Shown one piece after another: positions 1-8,118 of a stretch of 64,000 bases of DNA (its first letter is position 1; every line of letters starts with the position of its first letter). The stretch lies in NCBI RefSeq assembly GCF_900100195.1, contig NZ_FNES01000001.1, positions 170,564 to 234,563 of the forward strand. The letters run 5' to 3'. The DNA is from Billgrantia gudaonensis (GTDB taxonomy: Bacteria > Pseudomonadota > Gammaproteobacteria > Pseudomonadales > Halomonadaceae). The notes below the pieces were generated by a model. The model saw only the letters and a program-made list of their open reading frames with translations. It ran no database searches and was not told the origin of the DNA. Made by a program: the position numbers and the translations under genes.

Positions 1-75
1 GCGGGAATAGCTCAGTGGTAGAGCATCGCCTTGCCAAGGCGAGGGTCGGGAGTTCGAATCTCCTTTCCCGCTCCA
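1..75 (+). tRNA. tRNA-Gly (anticodon GCC)
   Basis: The acceptor stem GCGGGAA (1-7) pairs with TTCCCGC (65-71). The discriminator is T72 and CCA is encoded at 73-75. The anticodon loop reads TTGCCAA and the T-arm contains GTTCGAATC. The gene starts at the first base of the window, so its promoter is not visible. The last 19 bases of the gene region recur 80 bp downstream (see separate entry). Confidence 0.97.
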
Positions 76-137
76 ACGTTTATGCCAGCGTTTGCGGGCC
101 AAGGCTAGGATCATGAGCCGGTGCGCCGGTCAGATCG

Positions 138-156
138 ATCTCCTTTCCCGCTCCAA
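138..156 (+). repeat. Direct repeat of the tRNA-Gly 3' end
   Basis: Nineteen bases at 138-156 are identical to 58-76, which is the T-arm/acceptor 3' half of tRNA-Gly including the encoded CCA. No 5' half of a tRNA accompanies this copy, so it is not a second functional gene. It could be a scar of tandem tRNA duplication and deletion, or a leftover attachment-type sequence. The sequence shows only the duplication. Confidence 0.85.
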
Positions 157-166
157 TCTCCTCTTC

Positions 167-242
167 GTCCCATTCGTCTAGTGGCCTAGGACACCGCCCT
201 TTCACGGCGGTAACAGGGGTTCGAACCCCCTATGGGACGCCA
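167..242 (+). tRNA. tRNA-Glu (anticodon TTC)
   Basis: The acceptor stem GTCCCAT (167-173) pairs with ATGGGAC (232-238). The discriminator is G239 and CCA is encoded at 240-242. The anticodon loop is CTTTCAC and the T-loop is TTCGAAC. The sequence is close to the usual gammaproteobacterial tRNA-Glu. It lies 91 bp after tRNA-Gly on the same strand and may be co-transcribed with it. Confidence 0.97.
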
Positions 243-401
243 CTCGCTGTCCTTTCATGCGCTGCGCCACCTCGTCGCGCGGTGATGTTGCACGTGCATC
301 GAGCGGTATGCCGCACCGCCTTGAAGTGGTGCAGGCCCGCCCCCATAGTTCCATGCCTTTGCGGCATGTCCGCTTCGATCCATCCGTTGCGAGGAGTTCG
401 C

Positions 402-1367
402 ATGGCTGAACCGGCGCTGTCGATCCGTGGGCTGACCAAGGTCTACGGCAACGGCTTTCATGCCCTGAAGGGTATCGATCTGGATGTCGTGCAGGGCGAT
501 TTCTTCGCCCTGCTCGGGCCCAACGGTGCCGGCAAGTCGACGACGCTGGGGGTGGTCTGCTCGCTGGTGCAGAAAACGGCCGGCAAGGTCGAGATATTCG
601 GCATCGACATCGATCGGGACTTCGCTCGTGCGAAGTACCATCTGGGCGTGGTGCCTCAGGAGTTCAACTTCAATCAGTTCGAGAAGGTGCTCGACATCGT
701 GCTCGCACAGGCCGGCTACTACGGCATGCCGAGGCGCGAGGCACTGCCGCGTGCTCGCGAACTGCTCACCGACCTGGGGCTGTGGGACAAGCGCAACGGC
801 AGTGCGCGCATGCTCTCCGGGGGCATGAAGCGCCGCCTGATGATCGCCCGGGCGTTGATGCACCGGCCCAGGCTGTTGATTCTCGACGAGCCCACTGCCG
901 GGGTGGATATCGAGCTGCGCCGCAGCATGTGGGAGTACATGCGCCGCATCAACCGCGATGAGGGCACCACCATCATCCTCACCACTCACTATCTGGAGGA
1001 GGCGGAAAGCCTGTGTCGTCAGGTAGCGATCATCGATCACGGCGAGATCGTTCGCAACACCAGCGTCCGCGACCTGCTTTCCGAGCTCAATACCGAAACC
1101 TTCCTGCTCGATCTGGCACGCCCGGTCGAGTCGGTGCCGCACATCGAGGGCTTCGAGGTGAGTCGCGTGGAGCCGGCACAGCTCGCCGTGGTGGTGCATC
1201 GCGGCCAGCGGCTCAACGACCTCTTTGCAACGCTCAGCGAAAGGGGGATTCAAGTCGTCTCCATGCGCAACCGTGCCAATCGCCTCGAGGAGATGTTCGT
1301 GTCGATGGTGGAGCGGGGTAGCGGGGCCATGACGAACGAGGCGGAGTCGCTGGAGGTGCGCACATGA
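402..1367 (+). CDS. ABC transporter ATP-binding protein (YadG-like)
   Basis: This 321-residue nucleotide-binding subunit probably powers an ABC-2 type exporter. It has a Walker A motif GPNGAGKST near residues 39-47, a signature LSGGMKRR near 138-145, Walker B ending in DEPTAGVD, and a switch histidine in TTHYLEEAE. Length and order resemble E. coli YadG of the YadGH pair. I chose ATG 402 because GAGGAG sits 6-11 bases upstream; an in-frame upstream extension lacks family similarity. Its stop overlaps the next start by 4 bases (ATGA), so the two are translationally coupled. The substrate is unknown. Confidence 0.93.
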   Translation: MAEPALSIRGLTKVYGNGFHALKGIDLDVVQGDFFALLGPNGAGKSTTLGVVCSLVQKTAGKVEIFGIDIDRDFARAKYHLGVVPQEFNFNQFEKVLDIVLAQAGYYGMPRREALPRARELLTDLGLWDKRNGSARMLSGGMKRRLMIARALMHRPRLLILDEPTAGVDIELRRSMWEYMRRINRDEGTTIILTTHYLEEAESLCRQVAIIDHGEIVRNTSVRDLLSELNTETFLLDLARPVESVPHIEGFEVSRVEPAQLAVVVHRGQRLNDLFATLSERGIQVVSMRNRANRLEEMFVSMVERGSGAMTNEAESLEVRT

Positions 1368-2137
1368 GTCCCACCCAGACCGCCATCGCCTTGTGGACGC
1401 TGGTCCTCAAGGAGATCAAGCGCTTCACGCGAATCTGGCCGCAGACCCTGCTGCCGCCTTCGATCACCATGTCGATGTACTTCATCATCTTCGGAAGCTT
1501 GATCGGCTCGCGTATCGGCGAGATGGACGGCTTCACCTACATGGACTTCATCGTGCCCGGGCTGATCATGATGGCGGTGATCACCAACAGCTACTCCAAC
1601 GTGGCATCGAGTTTCTTTTCCAACAAGTTCCAGCGCTCGGTCGAGGAGATGATGGTCTCGCCGATGCCCAACTGGGTGATCCTCACCGGTTTCGTGCTGG
1701 GCGGCATGGCTCGCGGCCTGGGCGTGGGGCTGATCGTCACCCTGGTGTCGCTCTTCTTCACTCGCCTGAATGTCGCCCACCCGCTGCTCACCGTCGGCGT
1801 GGTGGTGCTCACTGCAGCGCTGTTCTCGATCGGTGGCTTCATCAATGCGCTGCTTGCCGACAAGTTCGACGACGTTTCCATCGTGCCCACCTTCGTGCTC
1901 ACGCCGCTGACCTACCTGGGTGGGGTGTTCTATTCCATTTCGCTGCTGCCGCCCGTCTGGCAGGGTGTCTCGCTGCTCAATCCCATCCTCTACATGGTCA
2001 ACGTTTTCCGTCACGGCTTCCTGGGCGTCTCGGACATTCCCGTGGGCTGGGCATTGGCGGCCATCGTCGTCTTCATCCTCATTCTTTTCTCCATTGCCCT
2101 GTGGATGCTGGAGAGCGGGAAAGGCATCAGAAGCTGA
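1364..2137 (+). CDS. ABC-2 type transporter permease (YadH-like)
   Basis: This 257-residue inner-membrane subunit partners the ATPase just upstream. It has about six hydrophobic segments of the ABC-2 membrane family, and a conserved GGVFYSISLLP element near residues 186-196 that is typical of this family (NodJ/YadH type). It overlaps the ATPase gene by 4 bases and is followed after 3 bases by queF. The three genes form a tight run, although queF has no functional link to transport that I know of. The exported substrate cannot be read from the sequence. Confidence 0.92.
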   Translation: MSPTQTAIALWTLVLKEIKRFTRIWPQTLLPPSITMSMYFIIFGSLIGSRIGEMDGFTYMDFIVPGLIMMAVITNSYSNVASSFFSNKFQRSVEEMMVSPMPNWVILTGFVLGGMARGLGVGLIVTLVSLFFTRLNVAHPLLTVGVVVLTAALFSIGGFINALLADKFDDVSIVPTFVLTPLTYLGGVFYSISLLPPVWQGVSLLNPILYMVNVFRHGFLGVSDIPVGWALAAIVVFILILFSIALWMLESGKGIRS

Positions 2138-2140
2138 ATC

Positions 2141-2977
2141 ATGAACCGCAAACGTCCGAATACCTTGCAACAGGCTCCGCTGGGGCGCGAAACCGACTAC
2201 CCGGAGCGCTACGATGCCGGGCTGCTTTACCCCATGCCGCGTGCGGCCAACCGCGTGCCGCTGGGCATCCAAGAAGGTCGACTGCCGTTCGTCGGCGAGG
2301 ACGAGTGGCACGCCTTCGAGGTGTCCTGGCTAAACGACCGGGGCAAGCCGCTAGTGGCGGTGGCGCGTTTCCGTCTGCCGGCCGAGTCGCCCAATCTGAT
2401 CGAGTCCAAGTCGTGGAAGCTCTACCTCAACGGGTTCAACCAGAGCCGTTTCGCCAGCCGCGAGCACGTGCTCGAGGCGCTCGAACACGACCTGTCCATG
2501 GCAGCCGGCGCGCCGGTCTCGGTCGAGCTGTTCGGCGTCGACGACGACGCACTCATGCCTCGGCGGCTACCGGGCGAATGTCTCGATGATCTGGACATCG
2601 AGGTGCCCTCCTATACGCCGAGTGCCGAAGTGATCGGCGTGGGCGACGAGGTCGTCGAAGAGACGTTGCATTCGCATCTGCTGAAGTCCAACTGCCCAGT
2701 CACCGGCCAACCCGACTGGGGGAGCGTACTGATCCGCTATCGTGGCCCGAAGCTGGATCGCGAGGGGCTGCTGCGCTATCTGATCGGCTATCGCCAGCAT
2801 CAGGACTTCCACGAGCACTGCGTAGAGCATGTCTTCATGGACCTGATGGCGCGTGCTCGGCCCGAACGGCTGCTGGTGCTGGCACGCTACGTGCGACGCG
2901 GTGGGCTTGACATCAGTCCCTGGCGGGCGACTCCCGGCGAACGCCCGCCCCAGCCGCTGCGCCTGGCGCGTCAGTAG
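2141..2977 (+). CDS. queF: NADPH-dependent 7-cyano-7-deazaguanine reductase QueF
   Basis: QueF reduces preQ0 to preQ1 in the cytoplasm, the last free-base step of queuosine biosynthesis. The 278 residues match the long YqcD-type QueF with tandem tunnelling folds. The catalytic motif SNCPVTGQPDWG carries the nucleophile Cys185 and the acid Asp192. The QueF signature ESKSWKLYLNGFNQSRF lies near residues 88-104. The start ATG lies 3 bases after the permease stop. Family and length agree with E. coli QueF (282 residues), so the call is firm. Confidence 0.97.
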   Translation: MNRKRPNTLQQAPLGRETDYPERYDAGLLYPMPRAANRVPLGIQEGRLPFVGEDEWHAFEVSWLNDRGKPLVAVARFRLPAESPNLIESKSWKLYLNGFNQSRFASREHVLEALEHDLSMAAGAPVSVELFGVDDDALMPRRLPGECLDDLDIEVPSYTPSAEVIGVGDEVVEETLHSHLLKSNCPVTGQPDWGSVLIRYRGPKLDREGLLRYLIGYRQHQDFHEHCVEHVFMDLMARARPERLLVLARYVRRGGLDISPWRATPGERPPQPLRLARQ

Positions 2978-3019
2978 CGCCTTGGGTAGAGTGCCCGACA
3001 AGACCGAGAGGAGAGCAAC

Positions 3020-3580
3020 ATGGAAGCCATGAACCTGCTGCACGAGCGAAGCTCCATGGGCAAGCTGATGGGGCCGCCGCCGAGTCCCGAGCAGCTCGAG
3101 GCCATCTACCGCGCAGCACTGCGCGCGCCGGATCACGGCGAGCTGCGGCCGTGGCGCTTCATCGAGTTCACCGGCGAGGGGCTCGAGCGCCTGGGCGAGC
3201 TCTACGCCGAGGCGGAGTACCGCGAAGATCCCCATGCCGATGACAGCGTGCTGGAGGCGGCACGCAAGAAGCCACGGCGGGCGCCGATGATCATCGCGGT
3301 GATCGCCAAGGTCACGCCGGACGTGGCGAAGGTGCCCAAGGTGGAACAGGTGGTTTCCGCAGGCTGCGCTGCCCATGGCATTCTGCTGGCCGCCCATGCC
3401 CAGGGATTGGGGGCGATGTGGCGCAGCGGCAAGTACGCCTTCGATCCTACTGTGCGCAAGGGGCTGGGACTCGGGGAGCACGACGAGATCGTTGCCTTCG
3501 TCTACCTCGGACAGCCCGGCGGGCGGCACAAGCCGGTCGCCGAGCAGCGCATCTCCGATTTCGTCGAGCACTGGAACTGA
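3020..3580 (+). CDS. Nitroreductase family protein (YdjA-like)
   Basis: This 186-residue flavoprotein belongs to the small YdjA branch of the nitroreductases, which bind FMN and reduce substrates with NAD(P)H. The FMN-binding N-terminus shows a basic/serine segment and APDHGELRPWRF around residues 35-46. A central AAHAQGLGAMWRSG (about 127-140) and a C-terminal YLGQPGG also match the family. GAGAGGAGAGC upstream gives a strong ribosome site for ATG 3020. The gene sits between queF and a thioesterase-like gene 3 bases downstream. The physiological substrate is unknown. Confidence 0.92.
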   Translation: MEAMNLLHERSSMGKLMGPPPSPEQLEAIYRAALRAPDHGELRPWRFIEFTGEGLERLGELYAEAEYREDPHADDSVLEAARKKPRRAPMIIAVIAKVTPDVAKVPKVEQVVSAGCAAHGILLAAHAQGLGAMWRSGKYAFDPTVRKGLGLGEHDEIVAFVYLGQPGGRHKPVAEQRISDFVEHWN

Positions 3581-3583
3581 GCG

Positions 3584-4087
3584 ATGCGCGAAATCGGCGT
3601 CCCCCACCCACGTCTACCGCTGCCGACAACCGGGCAAGCAGATGACCTGGCAACTTTTCTCGGCTGGCTGACCGAGGCCATCCCGCTGGTCGAGCATCTC
3701 GGCATTCTCGCCATGCAGCGGGAGGACGATGCCCTGAGCTGGGACGTGACGCTGGCCCCCAATCTCAACGACAAGGGCACCGGCTTCGGTGGGGCGCTCA
3801 CCGCCCAGACCACGCTGCTTGGCTGGTGCTGGACCACGCTGCGACTGCGTAGACTGGGATACGCCCGCGACGTGGTCGTGGCCGAGGCCAGCCAACGCTT
3901 TCTGGCTCCGGTTACCGGCGACTACCGGCTGATCTGCACGCCGGAAAGCGAGGCCGGCCCCGCGCTGCTGGAGAAGCAGCTCAAGGCCCGCGGCAAGGGC
4001 CGTATCGCCTTGGTGCAGCGCCTGTGGTGCGGTGATACCCTCTGCCTGGAAGCCCGCGGTGACTACGTCGTGCTGCCCGCTCGATGA
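3584..4087 (+). CDS. YiiD_C-type thioesterase-domain protein
   Basis: This 167-residue cytoplasmic protein has a hotdog-like thioesterase domain of the YiiD C-terminal type. The central stretch LNDKGTGFGGALTAQTTLLGW (about residues 64-84) is the characteristic helix region. There is no acetyltransferase domain as in full-length YiiD, so this is the stand-alone form. The start lies 3 bases after the nitroreductase stop, which suggests a shared transcript. It probably hydrolyses an acyl-CoA or acyl-ACP, but no substrate can be inferred. Confidence 0.8.
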   Translation: MREIGVPHPRLPLPTTGQADDLATFLGWLTEAIPLVEHLGILAMQREDDALSWDVTLAPNLNDKGTGFGGALTAQTTLLGWCWTTLRLRRLGYARDVVVAEASQRFLAPVTGDYRLICTPESEAGPALLEKQLKARGKGRIALVQRLWCGDTLCLEARGDYVVLPAR

Positions 4088-4193
4088 GCCGAGCCGTCCG
4101 GAAAACGGCTTGCAATCGCGCACTTAAGCCGATAGCATGTGCGCCGTTCTGACGCACAAAGGCGTTTTCAGCCAGGCGTGGGAACCACAATGC

Positions 4194-4281
4194 GGAGGGG
4201 TGTCCGAGTGGTCGAAGGAGCACGCCTGGAAAGTGTGTAAGTCGAAAGGCTTCGAGGGTTCGAATCCCTCCCCCTCCGCCA
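4194..4281 (+). tRNA. tRNA-Ser (anticodon GGA)
   Basis: This class II tRNA of 88 bases has acceptor GGAGGGG pairing with the CCCCTCC-type 3' strand, discriminator G4278 and encoded CCA 4279-4281. The anticodon loop reads CTGGAAA and the variable arm is long, as expected for serine. A rho-independent terminator follows ten bases downstream. Confidence 0.97.
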
Positions 4282-4290
4282 CGAATATAG

Positions 4291-4325
4291 AAAAAAGCCG
4301 CTGATTTCAGCGGCTTTTTCTTTTT
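4291..4325 (+). terminator. Rho-independent terminator of tRNA-Ser
   Basis: AGCCGCTG and CAGCGGCT form a perfect stem around an ATTT-type loop, flanked by an A-run and followed by TTTTTCTTTTT. This is a canonical intrinsic terminator just after the tRNA-Ser gene. Confidence 0.95.
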
Positions 4326-4334
4326 ATAGCTCGA

Positions 4335-4614
4335 CCGGCAACTGGTAGAGGCGCCCTCCTGGCGCAGCTGCGCAGCCTGGTTGAGGCCAAAGACGCCGCA
4401 GACATGAAGAGCAACCTGAAAGGCCTGCAGGCCGTCGCTAAGGAGCTCACCGAGCGTCTGAAGAGCGATGCCGAGAAGGTTGTGGTTCTGCCGCAGATGC
4501 AGTCCAGGAAAGCCTGAAGCTGACCGTGAGCGGTGTCAATCAGGCCTAAGAAGGCCCCAGGCCACCGAGACTGCGACCAAGACGGTCATGGAAACCGCAT
4601 CCAAGGCCAAGTAA
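4335..4614 (+). pseudogene. Degraded phasin (PhaP-like) gene, C-terminal remnant
   Basis: The frame at 4335-4517 reads ALLAQLRSLVEAKDAADMKS and then a segment like LKGLQAVAKELTERLKSDAEK, the amphipathic pattern of phasin C-termini. It then hits a stop. A +1-shifted frame continues with QESLKLTVSGVNQA before a stop, and a last block ATETATKTVMETASKAK ends at TAA 4612-4614. No start codon or N-terminal half precedes it. I read this as the 3' part of a polyhydroxyalkanoate granule protein broken by at least two frameshifts. The call rests on recognised sequence character, not a search. Confidence 0.6.
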
Positions 4615-4647
4615 GCCTTGGCCCGCGGGCCGCACTGACGCAAGCCC

Positions 4648-4682
4648 CAGGCCGCCGATCCATGATCGGCGGCCTCCTTTGT
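4648..4682 (+). terminator. Hairpin terminator after the phasin remnant
   Basis: GCCGCCGATC (4651-4660) and GATCGGCGGC (4664-4673) form a perfect 10-bp stem around CAT, followed by CTCCTTTGT. It lies 34 bases after the stop of the phasin remnant and is probably its original terminator. Confidence 0.75.
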
Positions 4683-4812
4683 ATGTGAGCAATGGCCCAA
4701 GGGCGGTTGCGGCCAGCCCCGATCGTCATGTCTTACCGGTCGGTGCCGGGAGGGGCAGCCCGTGCCGCGTTCTGCGGTGAATGCAAGGAATATTTTTCCA
4801 GGGCCGATATGA

Positions 4813-4848
4813 AGCAAAGAAGCCCTGTGCATCAGGAACTTCTTTGCT
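4813..4848 (-). terminator. Hairpin downstream of the NhaC-family gene
   Basis: AGCAAAGAAG (4813-4822) and CTTCTTTGCT (4839-4848) are perfect inverted arms, with a smaller CCT/AGG pairing inside. It lies about 30 bases past the stop of the minus-strand transporter gene and probably ends that operon. The rest of 4683-4879 shows no coding signal to me. Confidence 0.6.
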
Positions 4849-4879
4849 ACATGGAATCATGGTGATCGAGTTTGAGTTA

Positions 4880-6322
4880 TCAGCTCGTGTGGAGGCTTCT
4901 AGCAGCTGATGAAGATGAGATGTTGTCGCTATTGTCGGCAGTGCGCCAGATAGCTATGTTGGCGTAGCCGTAGAAGATGGTAATGGCGATAACCAGCATG
5001 TGATACCAGAGGAACGGCAGATAACCGAGAGTGGAAACGCCCAGAGTCGTGGCCATGAACACGCCGCCATCGGTCCAGGGCACCATTGGAGTGGTAATGG
5101 TGCCGCCGGCTTCGGCGTTGCGTGATAAAACCCGGCGATCCACGCCTTGATCGTCGTAGTTCTTTTCGGTAATGGTGCTGGCGGTGATCAGAGAGACATA
5201 GGCCGCGCCACCGAAGAAGTTACCGAAGAAACCGCCAAGCATGGTGGAGACAGTCAATCGTCCGGGATTATTGGCCCAGCGCAGGAAGCCGTTGCTGATG
5301 GCTTTCAGAATGCCGACTCGCTCCATCAGGCCGCCGAGGCCGAGAGCAAACAGGATCAGGGCCACAACGCCGAGCATGGAGGCGATACCACCTCGATTCA
5401 GGAGGGTATTGAGAAACTCCACGTCGGATTGCATGGCGTTGCCGACATAGGCGACCCGGATGGCCTCGACAGGGCTGACTCCCTGTGCCAGCCAGGCGCA
5501 GATGATGCCAAGCACTGCGCCGAAGGTGATGACGGGAATGGCAGGAAAACGACGAGTCAACAGCGCGATCACGACGACTGCCGGCAGCAGCAACCACAGG
5601 CTGATAGTGAAGTGGCTGTCCAGTGCCTGCATGGCAATGGCTGTGCGAGAGGTGTCGACACTATCGCTGACATAGAAAAAGCCAACGACAATGAATAGAA
5701 CCGAGGCGATCAGGATGGCCGGTGCACTGACCAACGACATCGAGCGAATGTGATCCACAAGATTCACCTTGCACAGCGATGCCGTCATGACCGTCGTGTC
5801 GGAAAGTGGAGACATCTTGTCGCCGACATAGGCGCCGGAGATGACAGCGCCGGCTACCAGGGGAAGAGGGATGCCGAAGCTGTGACCAATACCCATCATG
5901 GCAACACCCGCAGTGCCGGCCGTGCCGAAAGAGGTGCCGGTCGATAGCGAGGTCAGGGCACAGATAATGAAGGCAGCGAACAAGAAGATCTGCGGATTCA
6001 TGACCGACAGACCATAGTAGATGATGCTGGGAACAATGCCCCCGGCAATCCAGGTGCCAATGAGAGCGCCCACCGTGGTTAGCACAAGCACGGCTTCCAT
6101 ACCATTGTGTATACCATCAATCAAGCCACTCTGCATGTTTTCATATGAGATATTGAGCCTTACTCCCAAGGCCATGACCAAGAACCAGGATGCGAAGAGT
6201 GCAAGCTGAATGGGAAGGTTCAGCACGTTGATGCTGAAGAACATGATGGCAATGAAGCCGATCATGACAGCAAGGACTTCGGCCATGCTGGGGAGTCTCG
6301 TGGTACCCGTCTGCAAAGACAT
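4880..6322 (-). CDS. NhaC-family Na+/H+ antiporter-like transporter
   Basis: This 480-residue polytopic inner-membrane protein has about eleven hydrophobic segments. It carries the family hallmark stretch SLSTGTSFGTAGTAGVAMMGIG (about residues 126-147) and SGAYVGDKMSPLSDTTVM (about 163-180), typical of the NhaC/Na+-H+ antiporter group. A strong AAGGAG precedes the ATG. It lies 43 bases downstream of the D-amino-acid dehydrogenase gene on the same strand, the last gene of the hydroxyproline cluster. Some NhaC-family members move organic substrates with sodium, so it may import hydroxyproline here. That role is inferred from position only. Confidence 0.88.
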   Translation of the reverse strand: MSLQTGTTRLPSMAEVLAVMIGFIAIMFFSINVLNLPIQLALFASWFLVMALGVRLNISYENMQSGLIDGIHNGMEAVLVLTTVGALIGTWIAGGIVPSIIYYGLSVMNPQIFLFAAFIICALTSLSTGTSFGTAGTAGVAMMGIGHSFGIPLPLVAGAVISGAYVGDKMSPLSDTTVMTASLCKVNLVDHIRSMSLVSAPAILIASVLFIVVGFFYVSDSVDTSRTAIAMQALDSHFTISLWLLLPAVVVIALLTRRFPAIPVITFGAVLGIICAWLAQGVSPVEAIRVAYVGNAMQSDVEFLNTLLNRGGIASMLGVVALILFALGLGGLMERVGILKAISNGFLRWANNPGRLTVSTMLGGFFGNFFGGAAYVSLITASTITEKNYDDQGVDRRVLSRNAEAGGTITTPMVPWTDGGVFMATTLGVSTLGYLPFLWYHMLVIAITIFYGYANIAIWRTADNSDNISSSSAARSLHTS

Positions 6323-6365
6323 GATTACTCCTTGTGAGTTGTTTTGAAGTGGTTTCGAGTTGCGT

Positions 6366-7682
6366 TCAAGAGAAACGGTTTAGTCGGTATGGCATCAGAT
6401 CAGGGAGTGAATGGCTGGTGTTTTTCTTGCTGCGCTCTCCGTGGTTGGTCAGGTGGGAGATGATGTCGGCGGTGATGGCAGCTTGGGTCAGCCCAAGATG
6501 ATGATGGCCGAAAGCCAGCAGCACCTTGCCATCGTTGACGCTGTCGATGATGGGCAGCGAGTCGGGAAGGGAAGGGCGGAAACCCATCCAGGGCGTAGCA
6601 TCAGAAACGTCGAGGTCGGTCTTGAAGAGCCCCTGGCTCAAGCGGTGAAGCTGCCAGGCACGCTGCATTCTGGCGGGGCGCTGGAGACCGGCGAACTCAA
6701 CGGTGCCTGCCAGACGCAAGCCCTCTGCCATGGGGGTCATGATGAAGCGGCGCTCAAAAGAGGTGACTGCAACCGGCAGGCGCTCTTGCTCCTTCGGAAG
6801 CATCAGGTGGTAGCCACGCTCAGTATCCAGTGGCACCTTGACGCCGGTGAGCTGTCTGGCCAGTGGTGCTGAGTGTGCGCCGGCTGCCAATAGCACTTTG
6901 CGTGTATCGATACGTTTGCCGCTATGGGTAACAAGCTTTACGCCCTGCGCCGTTGTTTCCGCCGTGGCGAGGTGTTCCCGCACGAAAATGGCGCCGTGAT
7001 GCTTGGCGGCCGCGATCAGAGTGTTGACCACATTCCCGGGATCCACGACGTGCCCGGTACGCGGAAAGAAGAGCCCACCGAGAATGCGTTCCGACAGTTT
7101 CGGTGCCCGCTCGCGGATGGCTTCGCCGTGCCAGGCCTCGGCGTCTACACCCTGATGTGACATGCGCGAGCACAGGGCGGTGATGAGATCCTGGGATTCC
7201 GGTTTTTCATAGACGAGGAAAGAGCCGTCTGCCTTCAGCAGCTCGGATCGATCGAGGCTGGCTAACAGGTGCTGCCAGGCGCCCAGGCTACGCTCATTGA
7301 GGGCGCGAATACCCGCGACGCTGGCCCAGTAAGGTTTGGGTCTCAGGTTCCACAGCAAGCGGCTGAACCAGGGCAATGCCTGAGGTAAGTACCGCCAGTC
7401 CAGGCGCAGGGGGCCCATGGGGTCCATCAGCATGCGGGGCAAGTGCGTCAGAATCGAGGCATCGGCAATCGGAAATACCTGCTCGGTGGCCATGTGCCCG
7501 GCATTGCCCCAGGAAGCCCCCATGCCGGATTCTTCCTCGTCCAGCACCAGGACTCGTTGTTCCTCACGGCTCAATGCCAGGGCGCAGGCTACGCCTACGA
7601 TGCCCGCGCCGACGACGACGATATCGGCATCGGTGGATTGGCTATCGGTAGCGGAGTTAATGGCGTTTTTGCTATCGGGCAT
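6366..7682 (-). CDS. FAD-dependent D-amino-acid dehydrogenase, probably cis-4-hydroxy-D-proline dehydrogenase
   Basis: This 438-residue DadA-family flavoenzyme has a dinucleotide-binding motif VVVGAGIVGVACALALS at about residues 22-38 and a C-terminal family block PWMGFRPSLPDSLPIID. It very probably oxidises cis-4-hydroxy-D-proline to 1-pyrroline-4-hydroxy-2-carboxylate, passing electrons to the respiratory chain. The assignment comes from its place in a cluster with the epimerase, deaminase and semialdehyde dehydrogenase of that pathway. The NhaC-like gene follows 43 bases on. A 23-bp element shared with the epimerase promoter lies 89 bases upstream of the start. Confidence 0.9.
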   Translation of the reverse strand: MPDSKNAINSATDSQSTDADIVVVGAGIVGVACALALSREEQRVLVLDEEESGMGASWGNAGHMATEQVFPIADASILTHLPRMLMDPMGPLRLDWRYLPQALPWFSRLLWNLRPKPYWASVAGIRALNERSLGAWQHLLASLDRSELLKADGSFLVYEKPESQDLITALCSRMSHQGVDAEAWHGEAIRERAPKLSERILGGLFFPRTGHVVDPGNVVNTLIAAAKHHGAIFVREHLATAETTAQGVKLVTHSGKRIDTRKVLLAAGAHSAPLARQLTGVKVPLDTERGYHLMLPKEQERLPVAVTSFERRFIMTPMAEGLRLAGTVEFAGLQRPARMQRAWQLHRLSQGLFKTDLDVSDATPWMGFRPSLPDSLPIIDSVNDGKVLLAFGHHHLGLTQAAITADIISHLTNHGERSKKNTSHSLPDLMPYRLNRFS

Positions 7683-7770
7683 GGGGCCTCGTTGTCTGGC
7701 TGCAGCCTGAGTGTCATCCGGGCAGCTGGGACATCGTCTCTGGGGAAGGTGTCCCGGCGGCGTCTGCTAT

Positions 7771-7793
7771 TTTGAAGATTGTATAAAATATAA
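7771..7793 (+). promoter_or_regulatory. 23-bp shared element upstream of the dehydrogenase gene (probable GntR operator)
   Basis: The sequence starting TTTGAAGATTGTATAAAATA is an exact reverse complement of 12807-12829, which lies upstream of the epimerase gene. It contains TTGTAT, half of the TTGTATACAA palindrome found before the GntR gene. This pattern suggests the operator of the cluster regulator. Confidence 0.7.
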
Positions 7794-8118
7794 GATACGC
7801 GAATGTGCAGCACAACCTCGACTAAAGTCGAGGTCGATGGCGTTATCCGTCACAGATGGCCAAACGGGTATTAGAGCGAGCGGGGAAGGGCTGAAAGCGC
7901 GACGAAAACGAGAAGAACGCAAGAGCAGAGAGGAGACGACCGCACGGCGGGTATGAGAGTCCGTACAAGGCCCTCTATTTATGAGCAGGACTGCGAAGGA
8001 GCGGATACAAGGGGCGTGAGAACGCTACGAGCCGCCGACATGCACGCCTCGCCGACAACGGCTGGCAGTGCTACCGTCGCGGGCGTGCGAACCGTGAGGT
8101 GATGAGGGAGCGTCGACG
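7794..8118. other. Non-coding gap between dehydrogenase and regulator genes
   Basis: No open frame here has family character. It holds one compact palindrome, CCTCGAC-TAAA-GTCGAGG (7816-7833 region), and otherwise unremarkable sequence up to the GntR stop. A decayed gene is possible but I could not identify one. Confidence 0.5.

Noticed and set aside
255..1253. 332-residue minus-strand frame opposite the YadG-like gene
   Set aside because: It is the antisense shadow of a well-supported ABC ATPase gene and has no recognisable domain.
4256..4281. tRNA-Ser 3' end as an attachment site for a genomic island
   Set aside because: No second copy of the tRNA-Ser 3' end was seen near 12.8 kb or elsewhere in the window, and no integrase gene is present.
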